Below, piece after piece: positions 1 through 8,319 of a stretch of DNA of 64,000 bases. Source of the DNA: Flavobacterium poyangense (GTDB lineage Bacteria; Bacteroidota; Bacteroidia; Flavobacteriales; Flavobacteriaceae); NCBI RefSeq assembly GCF_011751075.1, contig NZ_JAALLN010000001.1, forward strand, positions 186,001 to 250,000, written 5' to 3'. A model generated the notes under the pieces. The model did no database searches and had not been told where the DNA came from. It was given only the letters and a program-made list of their open reading frames with translations. The number at the start of each line of letters is the position of its first letter. Positions within the stretch are counted from its first letter, which is position 1. Made by a program: the position numbers and the translations under genes.

Positions 1-59
1 AATTGTTCGCGGCCATATTTTAATAAGAATTATTATCTATGTATATCAAAATCAAGACA

Positions 60-2441
60 ATGATTACAAAAAAAATTAGCCTTTTTATTCTTCTTGTTCT
101 AACGACTCTTACTTCATTTTCTCAGGAAAAATTTACCTTAAGCGGCACCATCAGCGATTTTAAAAACAATGAAACCTTAATTGGGGTAAACATTTATATT
201 CCTTCCTTAAAGATTGGAACGACTACAAATGAATACGGTTTTTATTCTTTAACCATTCCTTCCGGTAAACATCAGATCGAAATCAGTTATGTGGGATATC
301 AAACTCTTCAAAAAACAATTGATCTAAATCAAAACACCAAAAGTAATTTTTCCCTGAATGAAGGAGGTGAAGAACTTCAGGAAGTTGTTATTACGGACAA
401 CAAAGGTAAGATCAACATTAAATCTCCTGAAATGAGCACCAATAAACTTTCCATTTCAACGATCAAAAAAATGCCGGTTGTTATGGGAGAAGTTGATGTT
501 TTAAAATCGATTTTATTACTTCCGGGTGTTACCAATGCCGGAGAAGGAGCCTCAGGATTTAATGTTAGAGGTGGTGGTGCGGATCAGAATCTAATTCTGT
601 TGGATGAAGCTACTATCTTTAACTCTTCTCACGTATTTGGATTTTTTTCGGTTTTTAACCCCGATGCCATCAAAGATTTAAAACTGTATAAAGGCGGAAT
701 TCCGGCTCGTTATGGCGGAAGAGCCTCTTCTGTTCTTGACATTTACCAAAAAGACGGTAGCAGCAAAGATTTTCACATGAATGGCGGAATCGGATTAATC
801 TCAAGCAGGCTTCTTGCCGAAGGTCCGTTAGTAAAAGACAAAGGCTCCTTTTTGATTGGAGGAAGAGCTTCGTACGCGCATCTGTTTTTAAAATTATCCG
901 AAGATCAAAAAGACAACTCTGCCTATTTTTATGATTTGAATACCAAACTGAGTTACAAATTAAACGACAACAACAGCTTGTATTTATCCGGGTATTTTGG
1001 ACGAGATGTTTTTAGCATCAATAAAAGTTTCTCTAACACCTACGGAAACACCACTTTAAATCTTCGCTGGAATCATTTGTATTCTGATAAACTGTTCTCT
1101 AATTTATCCTTGATTTACAGCGACTATTATTATGGTCTTGATTTGGATTTGGTGGGCTTCAAATGGGATTCGGGAATTAAAAACTACAATATCAAATACG
1201 ATTTCAAACATTATATCTCAGATAAGTTCAAATTGAACTATGGTATAAACGGGATTTACTACGGATTTAATCCGGGAACAATCAAACCAACCGGAAGTAC
1301 TTCCGGAATTAATCCTGATCAGTTAGACAAGAAATACGCTTTTGAGCCTGCTGTTTATCTCGATGCCGAAAGTCAGGTTACAAAAAAACTTACTGTCTCT
1401 TACGGATTGCGTTACAGTTTATTCTATCGTTTAGGCGGATCTACTATTAATTATTACGATAATAACGGTCCGGTTGTTTTTGACTCAGACATACAGATTT
1501 ACAAAAAAGGTACACCAACCTCAACTAAGTATTTTGGCAAAAACAAAGTGATTCAGAGTTATGACAATCTGGAGCCAAGGTTTGCGGTTTCTTATCAATT
1601 GAACGATGATCAGTCGGTAAAAGCCAGTTACAACAGAATGGCGCAATACCTTCAACTGATTTCGAATACCTCATCTCCTACTCCATTAGATGTGTGGATG
1701 CCGAGTGACAACTATATCAAACCCCAAATTGCCGATCAGGTGGCGCTGGGTTATTTTAGAAACATAAACAACGGCGCTTATTCGCTTGAAGTTGAAACCT
1801 ATTACAAAAAAATTCAAAACAGACTTGATTATATTGATGGTGCCGATCTAATTGCCAATGATGCTATCGAACAGGTAATTCTAAACGGACGCATGAGATC
1901 GTATGGTTTAGAAATTATGTTTAAGAAAAACGAGGGCAAGTTTAACGGATGGGTCTCGTATACTTTATCTAAATCAGAACAACAAACACCTGGAAGAACA
2001 GCTGGCGAAACTGGGATAAACGATGGACAATGGTACAGCTCTGTTTACGACAAAACTCATAATTTAGCCATTACATCCGCTTATAATTTAAACGAAAAAT
2101 GGTCTTTTGGTGCTAACTTTGCTTTGCAGTCCGGACAACCTGTTACTTATCCGAATTCGCAATATGAGTATTTAGGAATCACGGTACCAAGTTATGGGCT
2201 AAGAAACAAAAATCGTTTACCTGCTTATCATCACCTGGACATCTCTGCAACCCTGACACCAAGAAGTAATAAAAACAGAAATTGGAAAGGAGAATGGGTT
2301 TTTAGTATTTACAACCTTTACAATCGCCAAAATGCGGCCTCGATTAACTTTCGTCAAAATGCAGACACCGGTGCTAATGAAGCTGTAAAAACCTCCATTT
2401 TTGGAATGGTACCGGCAGTAAGTTACAATTTCAAATTTTAA
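60..2441 (+). CDS. TonB-dependent receptor with carboxypeptidase-like N-terminal domain
   Basis: Outer-membrane, TonB-energised import channel, 793 aa from the chosen start. An upstream in-frame ATG at 39 exists, but starting at 60 gives a clean signal peptide (MITKKISLFILLVLTTLTSFSQ region, cleavage about residue 22). Residues about 25-110 form a CarboxypepD_reg-like beta domain (GTTTNEYGFYSL). A plug domain follows (NVRGGGADQNLILLDEA, GGIPARYGGRASS), then a beta-barrel ending in an aromatic residue (YNFKF). It sits 37 bp upstream of a DUF4249 lipoprotein, a recurrent Bacteroidota pairing, so the two are probably co-transcribed and form a receptor plus surface lipoprotein. Substrate cannot be read from sequence. 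Confidence 0.9.
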   Translation: MITKKISLFILLVLTTLTSFSQEKFTLSGTISDFKNNETLIGVNIYIPSLKIGTTTNEYGFYSLTIPSGKHQIEISYVGYQTLQKTIDLNQNTKSNFSLNEGGEELQEVVITDNKGKINIKSPEMSTNKLSISTIKKMPVVMGEVDVLKSILLLPGVTNAGEGASGFNVRGGGADQNLILLDEATIFNSSHVFGFFSVFNPDAIKDLKLYKGGIPARYGGRASSVLDIYQKDGSSKDFHMNGGIGLISSRLLAEGPLVKDKGSFLIGGRASYAHLFLKLSEDQKDNSAYFYDLNTKLSYKLNDNNSLYLSGYFGRDVFSINKSFSNTYGNTTLNLRWNHLYSDKLFSNLSLIYSDYYYGLDLDLVGFKWDSGIKNYNIKYDFKHYISDKFKLNYGINGIYYGFNPGTIKPTGSTSGINPDQLDKKYAFEPAVYLDAESQVTKKLTVSYGLRYSLFYRLGGSTINYYDNNGPVVFDSDIQIYKKGTPTSTKYFGKNKVIQSYDNLEPRFAVSYQLNDDQSVKASYNRMAQYLQLISNTSSPTPLDVWMPSDNYIKPQIADQVALGYFRNINNGAYSLEVETYYKKIQNRLDYIDGADLIANDAIEQVILNGRMRSYGLEIMFKKNEGKFNGWVSYTLSKSEQQTPGRTAGETGINDGQWYSSVYDKTHNLAITSAYNLNEKWSFGANFALQSGQPVTYPNSQYEYLGITVPSYGLRNKNRLPAYHHLDISATLTPRSNKNRNWKGEWVFSIYNLYNRQNAASINFRQNADTGANEAVKTSIFGMVPAVSYNFKF

Positions 2442-2478
2442 AAATTATTTTCTGCAAAAGAAAAACAAAAGATAGATC

Positions 2479-3300
2479 ATGAAAAAAGCAAGTTTTTTAA
2501 TCGTATTTTTTATATCTCTTTTCTTCATAAGTTGTGAAGAAGTTGTTGATGTGGAATTAGATACAGCACCTCCAAAATTAGTAATTGAAGCTGCTATAAA
2601 TTGGCAAAAAGGAACAGTCGGAAATCAACAAATCATAAAACTGACTACTACAACCGGTTATTTTCAAAACGTAATTCCAACCGTTTCCGGTGCTACTGTG
2701 TATATAAAAAACAGTAAAAATGAACAATTCAATTTCGTGGAAGGTTCTAAAAAAGGGTTTTACATTTGTAACACTTTTAAACCCGAAATTGAGGAACAAT
2801 ACACTTTGACTGTAGTTAGCGGCGGAAATACGTATACAGCAAATGAAACCTTAAAATCGGTAGCTCCCATCACCCGATTGGAACAAAATAACGAAGGAGG
2901 AATAACCCGAAAAGACATTGAGGTAAAAGCTTTTTATACCGATCCCGGCAATGCAGAAAATTTCTATTTATTCAAATACACGTATTCCAGTAAAGTAACT
3001 TCTACCTTTTATGTTTCTGAAGATAAATTTTATCAGGGAAATGAAATTTTCAGCAGCTCGGATGATGACGATTTAAAACCCGGAGACAAAGTTGAAATAG
3101 TCCATTACGGAATCTCAAAACAGTATTATAATTATATGAGTATTTTGGTAAGTATTGCCGGTAACAACAGCGGAGGACCATTTCAATCTCCTCCTGCAAC
3201 AGTAAAGGGAAACATTATTAATACTACCGATAAACCCAATTATCCTTTGGGCTATTTTTCGCTTACCGAAACAGATTCAAGAAAATACACTATCGAATAA
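2479..3300 (+). CDS. DUF4249 family lipoprotein
   Basis: 273 aa lipoprotein. The signal peptide ends in a lipobox with Cys19 (FFISC), followed directly by acidic residues (EEVVDVELD), like the Bacteroidota lipoprotein export signal that sends lipoproteins to the cell surface. The body (PPKLVIEAAINWQKG, Ig-like beta-rich middle, GPFQSPPATVKGNI near the end) matches the DUF4249 pattern. DUF4249 genes typically follow a TonB-dependent receptor, as here with 37 bp spacing. Inferred role: a surface accessory protein of the receptor. The next gene starts 11 bp downstream, so the operon may extend. Confidence 0.82.
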   Translation: MKKASFLIVFFISLFFISCEEVVDVELDTAPPKLVIEAAINWQKGTVGNQQIIKLTTTTGYFQNVIPTVSGATVYIKNSKNEQFNFVEGSKKGFYICNTFKPEIEEQYTLTVVSGGNTYTANETLKSVAPITRLEQNNEGGITRKDIEVKAFYTDPGNAENFYLFKYTYSSKVTSTFYVSEDKFYQGNEIFSSSDDDDLKPGDKVEIVHYGISKQYYNYMSILVSIAGNNSGGPFQSPPATVKGNIINTTDKPNYPLGYFSLTETDSRKYTIE

Positions 3301-3311
3301 CACACTTACTA

Positions 3312-3806
3312 ATGGAAGCCAGAATCGAAATTTCAACAGAAAAAAAACTTGTCGGAAAATACATTGCCATGTCTTATCTTGATAATAAAACCTTCCAATT
3401 ATGGTCGTCTTTCATGCCGCACCGCAAAGAAATAAAAAATCAGGTCGGAACTGATTTATATTCATTAGAAGTTTTCCCTGTTGGTTATTTTAACGAATTT
3501 GATCCAAAAAACGATTTTGAGAAATGGGCAGCAGTTGAAGTTTCTGATTTCAACGACATCCCGTCAGAAATGGAGGATCTGATAATTCCTTCAGGATTAT
3601 ATGCCATTTTTATTCATTCAGGGGAAAATGCAACCGCTCATAAAACGTATCATTCTATATTTGTGGAATGGTTACCAAAATCGGATTACACGGTTGATGA
3701 CCGTCCGCATTTTGCAATTATGGGTGAAAAATACAAAAAAGATGATCCGAATTCTGAAGAAGAAATCTGGATTCCGATAAAAAATAAAACGGAAAAACTA
3801 TGTTAA
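3312..3806 (+). CDS. GyrI-like / effector-binding domain protein
   Basis: 164 aa soluble protein with no signal peptide. The layout resembles stand-alone GyrI-like (AraC effector-binding) domains: an opening strand ending GKYIAMSYLDN, a helix with LWSSFMPHRKEI, a middle 'YSLEVFP-F...EKWAAVEV' and a closing 'SGLYAIFIHSGENATAHKTYHSIFVEWLPKS' in two beta-alpha halves. Such domains bind small hydrophobic ligands; no DNA-binding domain is attached. It begins 11 bp after the DUF4249 gene and overlaps the next gene by 7 bp, so translational coupling is likely. Confidence 0.72.
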   Translation: MEARIEISTEKKLVGKYIAMSYLDNKTFQLWSSFMPHRKEIKNQVGTDLYSLEVFPVGYFNEFDPKNDFEKWAAVEVSDFNDIPSEMEDLIIPSGLYAIFIHSGENATAHKTYHSIFVEWLPKSDYTVDDRPHFAIMGEKYKKDDPNSEEEIWIPIKNKTEKLC

Positions 3807-4252
3807 TCGAAACGCTTAAAGCACTGTTTGAAAGAGACCTCAATAAATTAAAACTGGAAATTGAATCGTATCAGGATGAATCTACTATTTGGGTAATCGA
3901 TAAAAACATTTTGAACTCAGGCGGAAACCTTTGCCTGCATCTGATCGGAAACCTAAATACCTATATCGGAGCAGAAATTGGAAAAACGGGTTATATCCGA
4001 AATCGTCCTTTAGAATTTTCCTTAAAAGATATTCCCAAATCAGAATTAATTCAGAAAATAGAAAACACCATTTTGGTTGTAGATAATGCGCTGAGTTCTT
4101 TAACGGAAGAAGATTTAGAAAAGAATTACCCGCAAATTGTATTCGAAAAAGAAATGACAACCGGTTTTTTCCTGGTTCATCTTTCTACGCATTTAGCCTA
4201 TCATTTAGGACAGATTAATTATCACAGAAGAGTATTAGATCTGCCTAAATAA
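3800..4252 (+). CDS. DinB-like four-helix protein (DUF1572 type)
   Basis: 150 aa. The predicted four-helix bundle carries the His triad typical of DinB/YfiT-like putative metalloenzymes: His47 (NLCLHLIGNL) and His131/His135 (HLSTHLAYHLGQINYH). These proteins often bind a divalent metal and some act as thiol-dependent transferases; the specific reaction here is unknown. The start overlaps the end of the GyrI-like gene by 7 bp, implying coupled translation and possibly a shared small-molecule stress role (inference). Confidence 0.75.
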   Translation: MLIETLKALFERDLNKLKLEIESYQDESTIWVIDKNILNSGGNLCLHLIGNLNTYIGAEIGKTGYIRNRPLEFSLKDIPKSELIQKIENTILVVDNALSSLTEEDLEKNYPQIVFEKEMTTGFFLVHLSTHLAYHLGQINYHRRVLDLPK

Positions 4253-4315
4253 ATAGAATAACATTTCATAACATCGAAAAATAAACCGGTCCTCAGTCAA
4301 AGCCTATAACTTTTG

Positions 4316-4323
4316 TACATTTG
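4316..4323 (+). promoter_or_regulatory. -7 promoter box of thiN
   Basis: TACATTTG matches the Bacteroidota -7 consensus TAnnTTTG, 26 bp before the thiN start. No convincing -33 TTG was seen upstream. Confidence 0.55.
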
Positions 4324-4349
4324 CAGCACATTTCAAATCAAAACGCTAA

Positions 4350-5012
4350 ATGTCTTCACACCATATCGTACGCGACGACCAGGAACCCGCTTTAATTATC
4401 GCTAACGGAGCAGCATGCAATCCGGAATTATTAGGACAATTGCTCGAATGGTCTCCCCTAGTTGTCGTACTGGATTCTGCCATCGAAAGAGTTATTGAAT
4501 TAGGCATAAAAGTTGACGTTCTTTTAGGCGATTTTGATCGTGGTTTTGACCCTGAAATCTACAAAACCTCTCAGTATCCGATTGAAATTGTACATACACC
4601 CGACCAAAACAAAACTGATCTGGAAAAAGCTTTTGATTATTTAATTGATCGAAAAATCCCTGCCGCAAATGTTGTTTGGGCTACCGGAAAACGTGCTGAT
4701 CACACCATAACCAATCTAACCAACATTGTTCGTTACAGAAATTTGCTTAAGATTGTTATTTTGGATGATCATTCTAAAATATTTCTGCTTCCGAATAAAT
4801 TTGAAAAATGGTACACGGCCAAAACCCCAATTTCATTAATCCCGATTGGAGTTGTAAATGGCATTTTTTCAACCAATCTGGAATATCCATTAGAAAATGA
4901 CACCCTTACAATTGGATACAGAACTGGCAGCAGTAATGCTGTTGCAAAAGACGGATTGGTTACCATTACACATACTGATGGCGATTTGCTTCTTATGGAG
5001 TGTATGGATTGA
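4350..5012 (+). CDS. thiN: Thiamine pyrophosphokinase
   Basis: 220 aa cytosolic enzyme that pyrophosphorylates thiamine with ATP to make thiamine diphosphate. The TPK catalytic domain is recognisable: ALIIANGA at the N-terminus, the acidic motif GDFDRG (residues 60-65; GDFDS in most TPKs), and QNKTDLEKAFDYL (about 87-97) with the conserved T-D pair. WATGKRADHTITNL corresponds to the GGRxDHxL motif, and the C-terminal TPK_B1 part (SLIPIG, TGSSN) follows. The length matches single-domain bacterial TPKs. No thiamine riboswitch-like leader was evident; the gene is followed by a repeat-filled gap. Confidence 0.9.
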   Translation: MSSHHIVRDDQEPALIIANGAACNPELLGQLLEWSPLVVVLDSAIERVIELGIKVDVLLGDFDRGFDPEIYKTSQYPIEIVHTPDQNKTDLEKAFDYLIDRKIPAANVVWATGKRADHTITNLTNIVRYRNLLKIVILDDHSKIFLLPNKFEKWYTAKTPISLIPIGVVNGIFSTNLEYPLENDTLTIGYRTGSSNAVAKDGLVTITHTDGDLLLMECMD

Positions 5013-5350
5013 TCATTTTTTAACCGCTAAGTTCGCAAAAGGTTACGCAGAGCACGCGAAGCTTTTTGTGCACGCAGATTCTGCAGATTTTGCAGATTTT
5101 TTTATTAAAAGACTACAAAACAAAAACATAAACTAAATCTGCGTGAAAAAATTTATCGACAAACAGGAGAGTTTACTAGCATCTAAAAAGCAACTTTTTA
5201 CATGCAGCTTAACAAACTTTGCGATTAAAACAAACAAAAATCTTTGTGCACTTTGCGTAATCCTTTGCGGACCTTGCGTTTAAAATTCTTAACCGTAAAC
5301 ACAGTAGTCCACAAAAAAGGAATGACTATCTTTGCATCCAAATTCACAAA
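5013..5350. repeat. Intergenic repeat block (CTTTGCG / CACGCAGATT types)
   Basis: 338-bp gap without a credible gene. It holds several short degenerate units: 'CGCTAAGTTCGCAAAAGG' near 5025, CACGCAGATT (5071-5080) with its reverse complement AATCTGCGTG (5136-5145), and 'CTTTGCGTAATCCTTTGCGG' near 5252. The same types recur at 27.7 kb and 39.1-39.3 kb. An open frame running through here overlaps thiN and repeat DNA and is discounted. Confidence 0.75.
5327..5334 (+). promoter_or_regulatory. -7 promoter box of rlmF
   Basis: TATCTTTG, a perfect TAnnTTTG, 16 bp before the rlmF start, implying a very short 5' leader. Confidence 0.6.
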
Positions 5351-6301
5351 ATGAAAGCAATAGACAATTCCGAAAAAAACAATTTACATCCCAGAAATCT
5401 ACATCGCTCCCGATATGATTTCGAACTTCTTATTACCAATTGTCCGGAATTAAAAAAGTACGTAGCAGTAAATGTTCACGGTATCGAAACTATTGATTTC
5501 AGTGATCCGAAAGCCGTAAAATCACTCAACAAAGCGTTGTTACAAACGTATTATAGCATTGAAAATTGGGATATTCCTGTCAATTATCTTTGTCCACCAA
5601 TTCCTGGTCGTACCGATTATATCCATTATCTGGCTGATTTATTGGCTGAAACTAATAACGGTGTCATTCCTAAGGGGAATTCTGTTTTAGGTCTTGATAT
5701 CGGAACGGGCGCAAATTGTATCTATCCGATATTAGGGAATGCCATTTACGATTGGAGTTTTGTGGGAACTGATATTGATCTGAAAGCAATTGAAAACTGC
5801 AGTAAAATTATCGAAGCCAATCCAAAACTTATTGATGCGATAAGTTTACAGCAACAAATGGAGCCCCGTTTTATTTTCAAAAATATCATCACGCCCGAAG
5901 ATCGTTTTACCTTTACTATTTGCAATCCTCCTTTTCATGCCTCTGCTGAAGATGCCAACCAAAGTACCGTGAGAAAAGTTTCGAATCTAAATCCGAAAGA
6001 AAAGAAAAAAACAAACCCTGTTTTAAACTTTGGAGGCCAAAATGCAGAATTATGGTGCGATGGCGGCGAAATAGGTTTTGTCACGCAAATGATTTACGAA
6101 AGTGCCAAATATCCGATGCAATGTTTATGGTTTACTACTTTGGTTTCTAAAAGAGACAATCTTTCCAGTATTTACAGAACACTAAACAAAGTACATGCCG
6201 CTACAGTAAAAACAATAGATATGGCTCAAGGCCAAAAAACAAGTCGTATTGTGGCGTGGACTTTTTTGACTGAAGCACAACAGAGAGCATTCAAAATTTA
6301 A
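5351..6301 (+). CDS. rlmF: 23S rRNA (adenine(1618)-N6)-methyltransferase RlmF
   Basis: 316 aa SAM-dependent enzyme that methylates A1618 of 23S rRNA. Conserved features are N-terminal NLHRSRYDFELL, the SAM motif LDIGTGANCIYP (about 115-126), the acidic FVGTDIDLKA after it, and the N6-adenine methylase motif NPPFHAS (192-198). C-terminal SRIVAWTFL is also typical. The length matches the family. A decayed second copy of the last 26 codons lies 131 bp downstream, see the repeat at 6352. Confidence 0.92.
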   Translation: MKAIDNSEKNNLHPRNLHRSRYDFELLITNCPELKKYVAVNVHGIETIDFSDPKAVKSLNKALLQTYYSIENWDIPVNYLCPPIPGRTDYIHYLADLLAETNNGVIPKGNSVLGLDIGTGANCIYPILGNAIYDWSFVGTDIDLKAIENCSKIIEANPKLIDAISLQQQMEPRFIFKNIITPEDRFTFTICNPPFHASAEDANQSTVRKVSNLNPKEKKKTNPVLNFGGQNAELWCDGGEIGFVTQMIYESAKYPMQCLWFTTLVSKRDNLSSIYRTLNKVHAATVKTIDMAQGQKTSRIVAWTFLTEAQQRAFKI

Positions 6302-6351
6302 GATTCTAAAATCAACTTTTATTTATTAAAAGAATTTAATAAGCACTACAT

Positions 6352-6429
6352 ATGGCTCAAAGCCAAAAAAACAAATCTATTGTATCACCTATTTGTTTTA
6401 TCTGAAACACAACAAAAGCGTTAAAAAAA
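6352..6429 (+). repeat. Degenerate second copy of the rlmF 3' end
   Basis: Codon-by-codon similarity to 6221-6298 with no gaps: the second copy reads MAQSQKNKSIV...stop..KALKK against MAQGQKTSRIV...RAFK in rlmF. It is offset by 131 bp and interrupted by a stop. It lies immediately before the RNA/DUF3800 cassette, so it may be a scar of an insertion at the rlmF 3' end. Confidence 0.7.
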
Positions 6430-6472
6430 AGAGCAAAATTCCTACAAATTAATTTTGCTTTAATTTTTATTG

Positions 6473-6480
6473 TATCTTTG
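6473..6480 (+). promoter_or_regulatory. -7 promoter box of the DUF3800-linked RNA
   Basis: TATCTTTG fits TAnnTTTG. The outer helix of the predicted RNA begins at 6485, about where transcription should start. A TTTTG lies at 6453-6457, a little closer than the usual -33 spacing. Confidence 0.6.
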
Positions 6481-6484
6481 TACC

Positions 6485-6604
6485 AAATAGGTAATACCTG
6501 TCCAAACGTGGCGGTGAAACATCTACCATAAATGTATTATTAATACATCGTTCACAGGGACTATTTTTAACAAAATTATTAAAAGGGCTTACGCCCTTTT
6601 TTTT
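6485..6604 (+). ncRNA. Structured small RNA upstream of DUF3800 gene
   Basis: No ORF, but a consistent nested fold. AAATAG (6485-6490) pairs with CTATTT (6561-6566). TCC (6501-6503) pairs with GGA (6558-6560), and GTGAA (6514-6518) with TTCAC (6551-6555). ATGTATT (6532-6538) pairs with AATACAT (6542-6548). It ends with an 8-bp terminator hairpin (AAAAGGGC, loop TTAC, GCCCTTTT, 6581-6600) and a T run. Together with its own promoter box this looks like an independent RNA of about 115 nt rather than a leader. Candidate RNA motifs located upstream of DUF3800 genes have been reported in comparative surveys (recalled, not checked); membership is inference. Confidence 0.65.
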
Positions 6605-6610
6605 GTACGT

Positions 6611-7002
6611 ATGAAAATATACATAGATGAAAGTGGTGATTTGGGATGGACTCTTGATAAACCAAACAGACATGGCGGTTCAAGTAAGTATATCACAATT
6701 ACCGGAATACTAATTTCTGATAATGAAGAAAAATATATTTCTCGTTTTATCAATTCTATTTACAAAAAATACAATCTTACACCGAACATTGAAAAAAAGG
6801 GAGCAAACTTCAAACCTGATCATGCCTCTTATATTACTTCACAACTACTTCCTAAAATAATTAACAAGAGCTCATCATTTAGAATAATCTCGATCACTGT
6901 AAACAAAATATAGAACCTTACAATTATGAAAATTCCCAACAAAATTCTAATACGATAATCCATTCCTTCCACTTAACTTTATGGCAAATTGAATTTTTTC
7001 TT
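6611..7002 (+). pseudogene. Broken DUF3800 gene
   Basis: The N-terminus MKIYIDESGDLG is the hallmark of DUF3800, a family with an RNase H-like fold by prediction. The frame stops at 6911-6913 after 100 codons, whereas family members usually run to 200 or more. At the stop the DNA reads ATATAG; removing one TA restores VNKIEPYNYENSQQ and keeps the frame open for 31 more codons, directly into the next gene's start at 7003. So a 2-nt duplication broke the frame, and the C-terminal half, with the remaining predicted acidic residues, is missing. It is almost certainly non-functional as a full enzyme, though a 100-aa fragment could still be made. Confidence 0.7.
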
Positions 7003-7941
7003 ATGCCAAAACTATTTCTAAAATTTTCGCTATTATTTTTACTTGTTGGCTGTGCTTCTTCTAAAAAAATAAAATTTGATGATTATATTTTTCAAACCAA
7101 AACTGACAAAGACAGTTACATCGCCTCTTACAACAAAGCATTAAAACTTTGGGACGTTCCCTATACAGAAGATACTATTCAAACCACTTTTGGAATTGCT
7201 CATGTTATAATAGCCGGGCCAAAAAATGGAAAAGGTTTAGTTTTATTACACGGCATGGATGCCAGCTCTACCATGTGGTATCCGAATAGTAAAGTTTTAG
7301 CCAAAACACATCGCATTTATGCCATCGATTTCCTAATGGAACCCGGCAAATCTACTTTAACAGCAAAACCTCTTTCTACAGAAGAAATAGTGGCTTGGTA
7401 CCGTCAGATTTTCGATCATTTTAAATTAAAAAACTTTGATATTGTAGCTGCATCGCGTGGTGGCTGGACTGCAACATTATTAGCGACCCAAAAAGAAAAC
7501 TCAATTGACAGAATCGTTTTATTAAGTCCTGCGCAGACTTTTAAATCTATTGATAAAATGAGAAAAATGACTCCTGCCTTATTACTTAAACTGTTTCCGA
7601 ATGAAAAAAGATTTACCAAAACATTAAAAACTTTTGCCACACATCCTGAAAACATAAATCCCGTATATAAAAGACAATTTTATCTGGCGAACCATTTCGC
7701 CAAATCAAATTCGAATATGCTTAAGATGCAACCTTTTTCGGATGATGAATTAAAATCAATTCAAAATCCGGTTTTAGTTTTAATTGGTGATCATGATGTT
7801 GTGAATTCTGATGAAAGTTTAAAACGCGCACAAAAATATCTGGTCCACTGCAAAACCATTATCATCAAAGATGCCGGACATTTTTTAAGCACGGATCAAC
7901 CCCACATTGTGAACGAAGCTATTACTGATTTTTTAAATTAA
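7003..7941 (+). CDS. Alpha/beta hydrolase lipoprotein
   Basis: 312 aa. Lipoprotein signal with lipobox LLVGC (Cys17) followed by ASSKK, so it is probably anchored to an envelope membrane facing the periplasm. Alpha/beta-hydrolase elements are: oxyanion HGMD (83-86), nucleophile elbow AASRGG with Ser151, acid in GDHD (262-265) and catalytic His293 (DAGHFLST). The substrate is unknown. The reading frame continues upstream, in frame with the displaced tail of the DUF3800 remnant, but the lipobox fixes the start at 7003. Confidence 0.85.
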   Translation: MPKLFLKFSLLFLLVGCASSKKIKFDDYIFQTKTDKDSYIASYNKALKLWDVPYTEDTIQTTFGIAHVIIAGPKNGKGLVLLHGMDASSTMWYPNSKVLAKTHRIYAIDFLMEPGKSTLTAKPLSTEEIVAWYRQIFDHFKLKNFDIVAASRGGWTATLLATQKENSIDRIVLLSPAQTFKSIDKMRKMTPALLLKLFPNEKRFTKTLKTFATHPENINPVYKRQFYLANHFAKSNSNMLKMQPFSDDELKSIQNPVLVLIGDHDVVNSDESLKRAQKYLVHCKTIIIKDAGHFLSTDQPHIVNEAITDFLN

Positions 7942-8319
7942 AAAAAACAGATTTCAAATCCTTAAAAAAATAGTTCTAACTAAACTACATTGCAACATTT
8001 ATAAATAATTCAAAAATTTCACTTTTTTCTTACAGTAAGTGTTTTTTAAATAAAAATTATATATATTTACGATTACAAGCAAAAACGCTTTTTAAAATTC
8101 GCCAAAATACAGCGGAGAATACCACCTTAATCTGCAGTAGATTAAATTAGTCACAAGATACACAAAAAGTGACTATTTCTATAGTTCAAAGACCTATTGA
8201 ATAAACATTTCAAAAAACAAATTCAAATCTGGAAATAATTTATAATAGTTTAATTCCTATTCTAAATTATTTTTTTTGTTTTCATATTGATTTTAACCAA
8301 ACTAATATAAACCAAAATT
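7942..8319. promoter_or_regulatory. AT-rich leader of the large TonB receptor
   Basis: 378-bp gap with no gene. Two dyads are visible: TAATCT-GCAGT-AGATTA (8128-8144) and TTAGTCAC...GTGACTA (8147-8174), which could be operators or RNA hairpins upstream of the TonB-dependent receptor. No clear -33/-7 pair could be fixed. Confidence 0.35.

Noticed and set aside
4253..4349. Possible thiamine riboswitch before thiN
   Set aside because: The leader is too short and none of the conserved THI-box words were seen; only a -7 box is supported.
4897..5136. Open frame overlapping the thiN end
   Set aside because: Overlaps thiN out of frame and continues into repeat DNA; composition is not protein-like.
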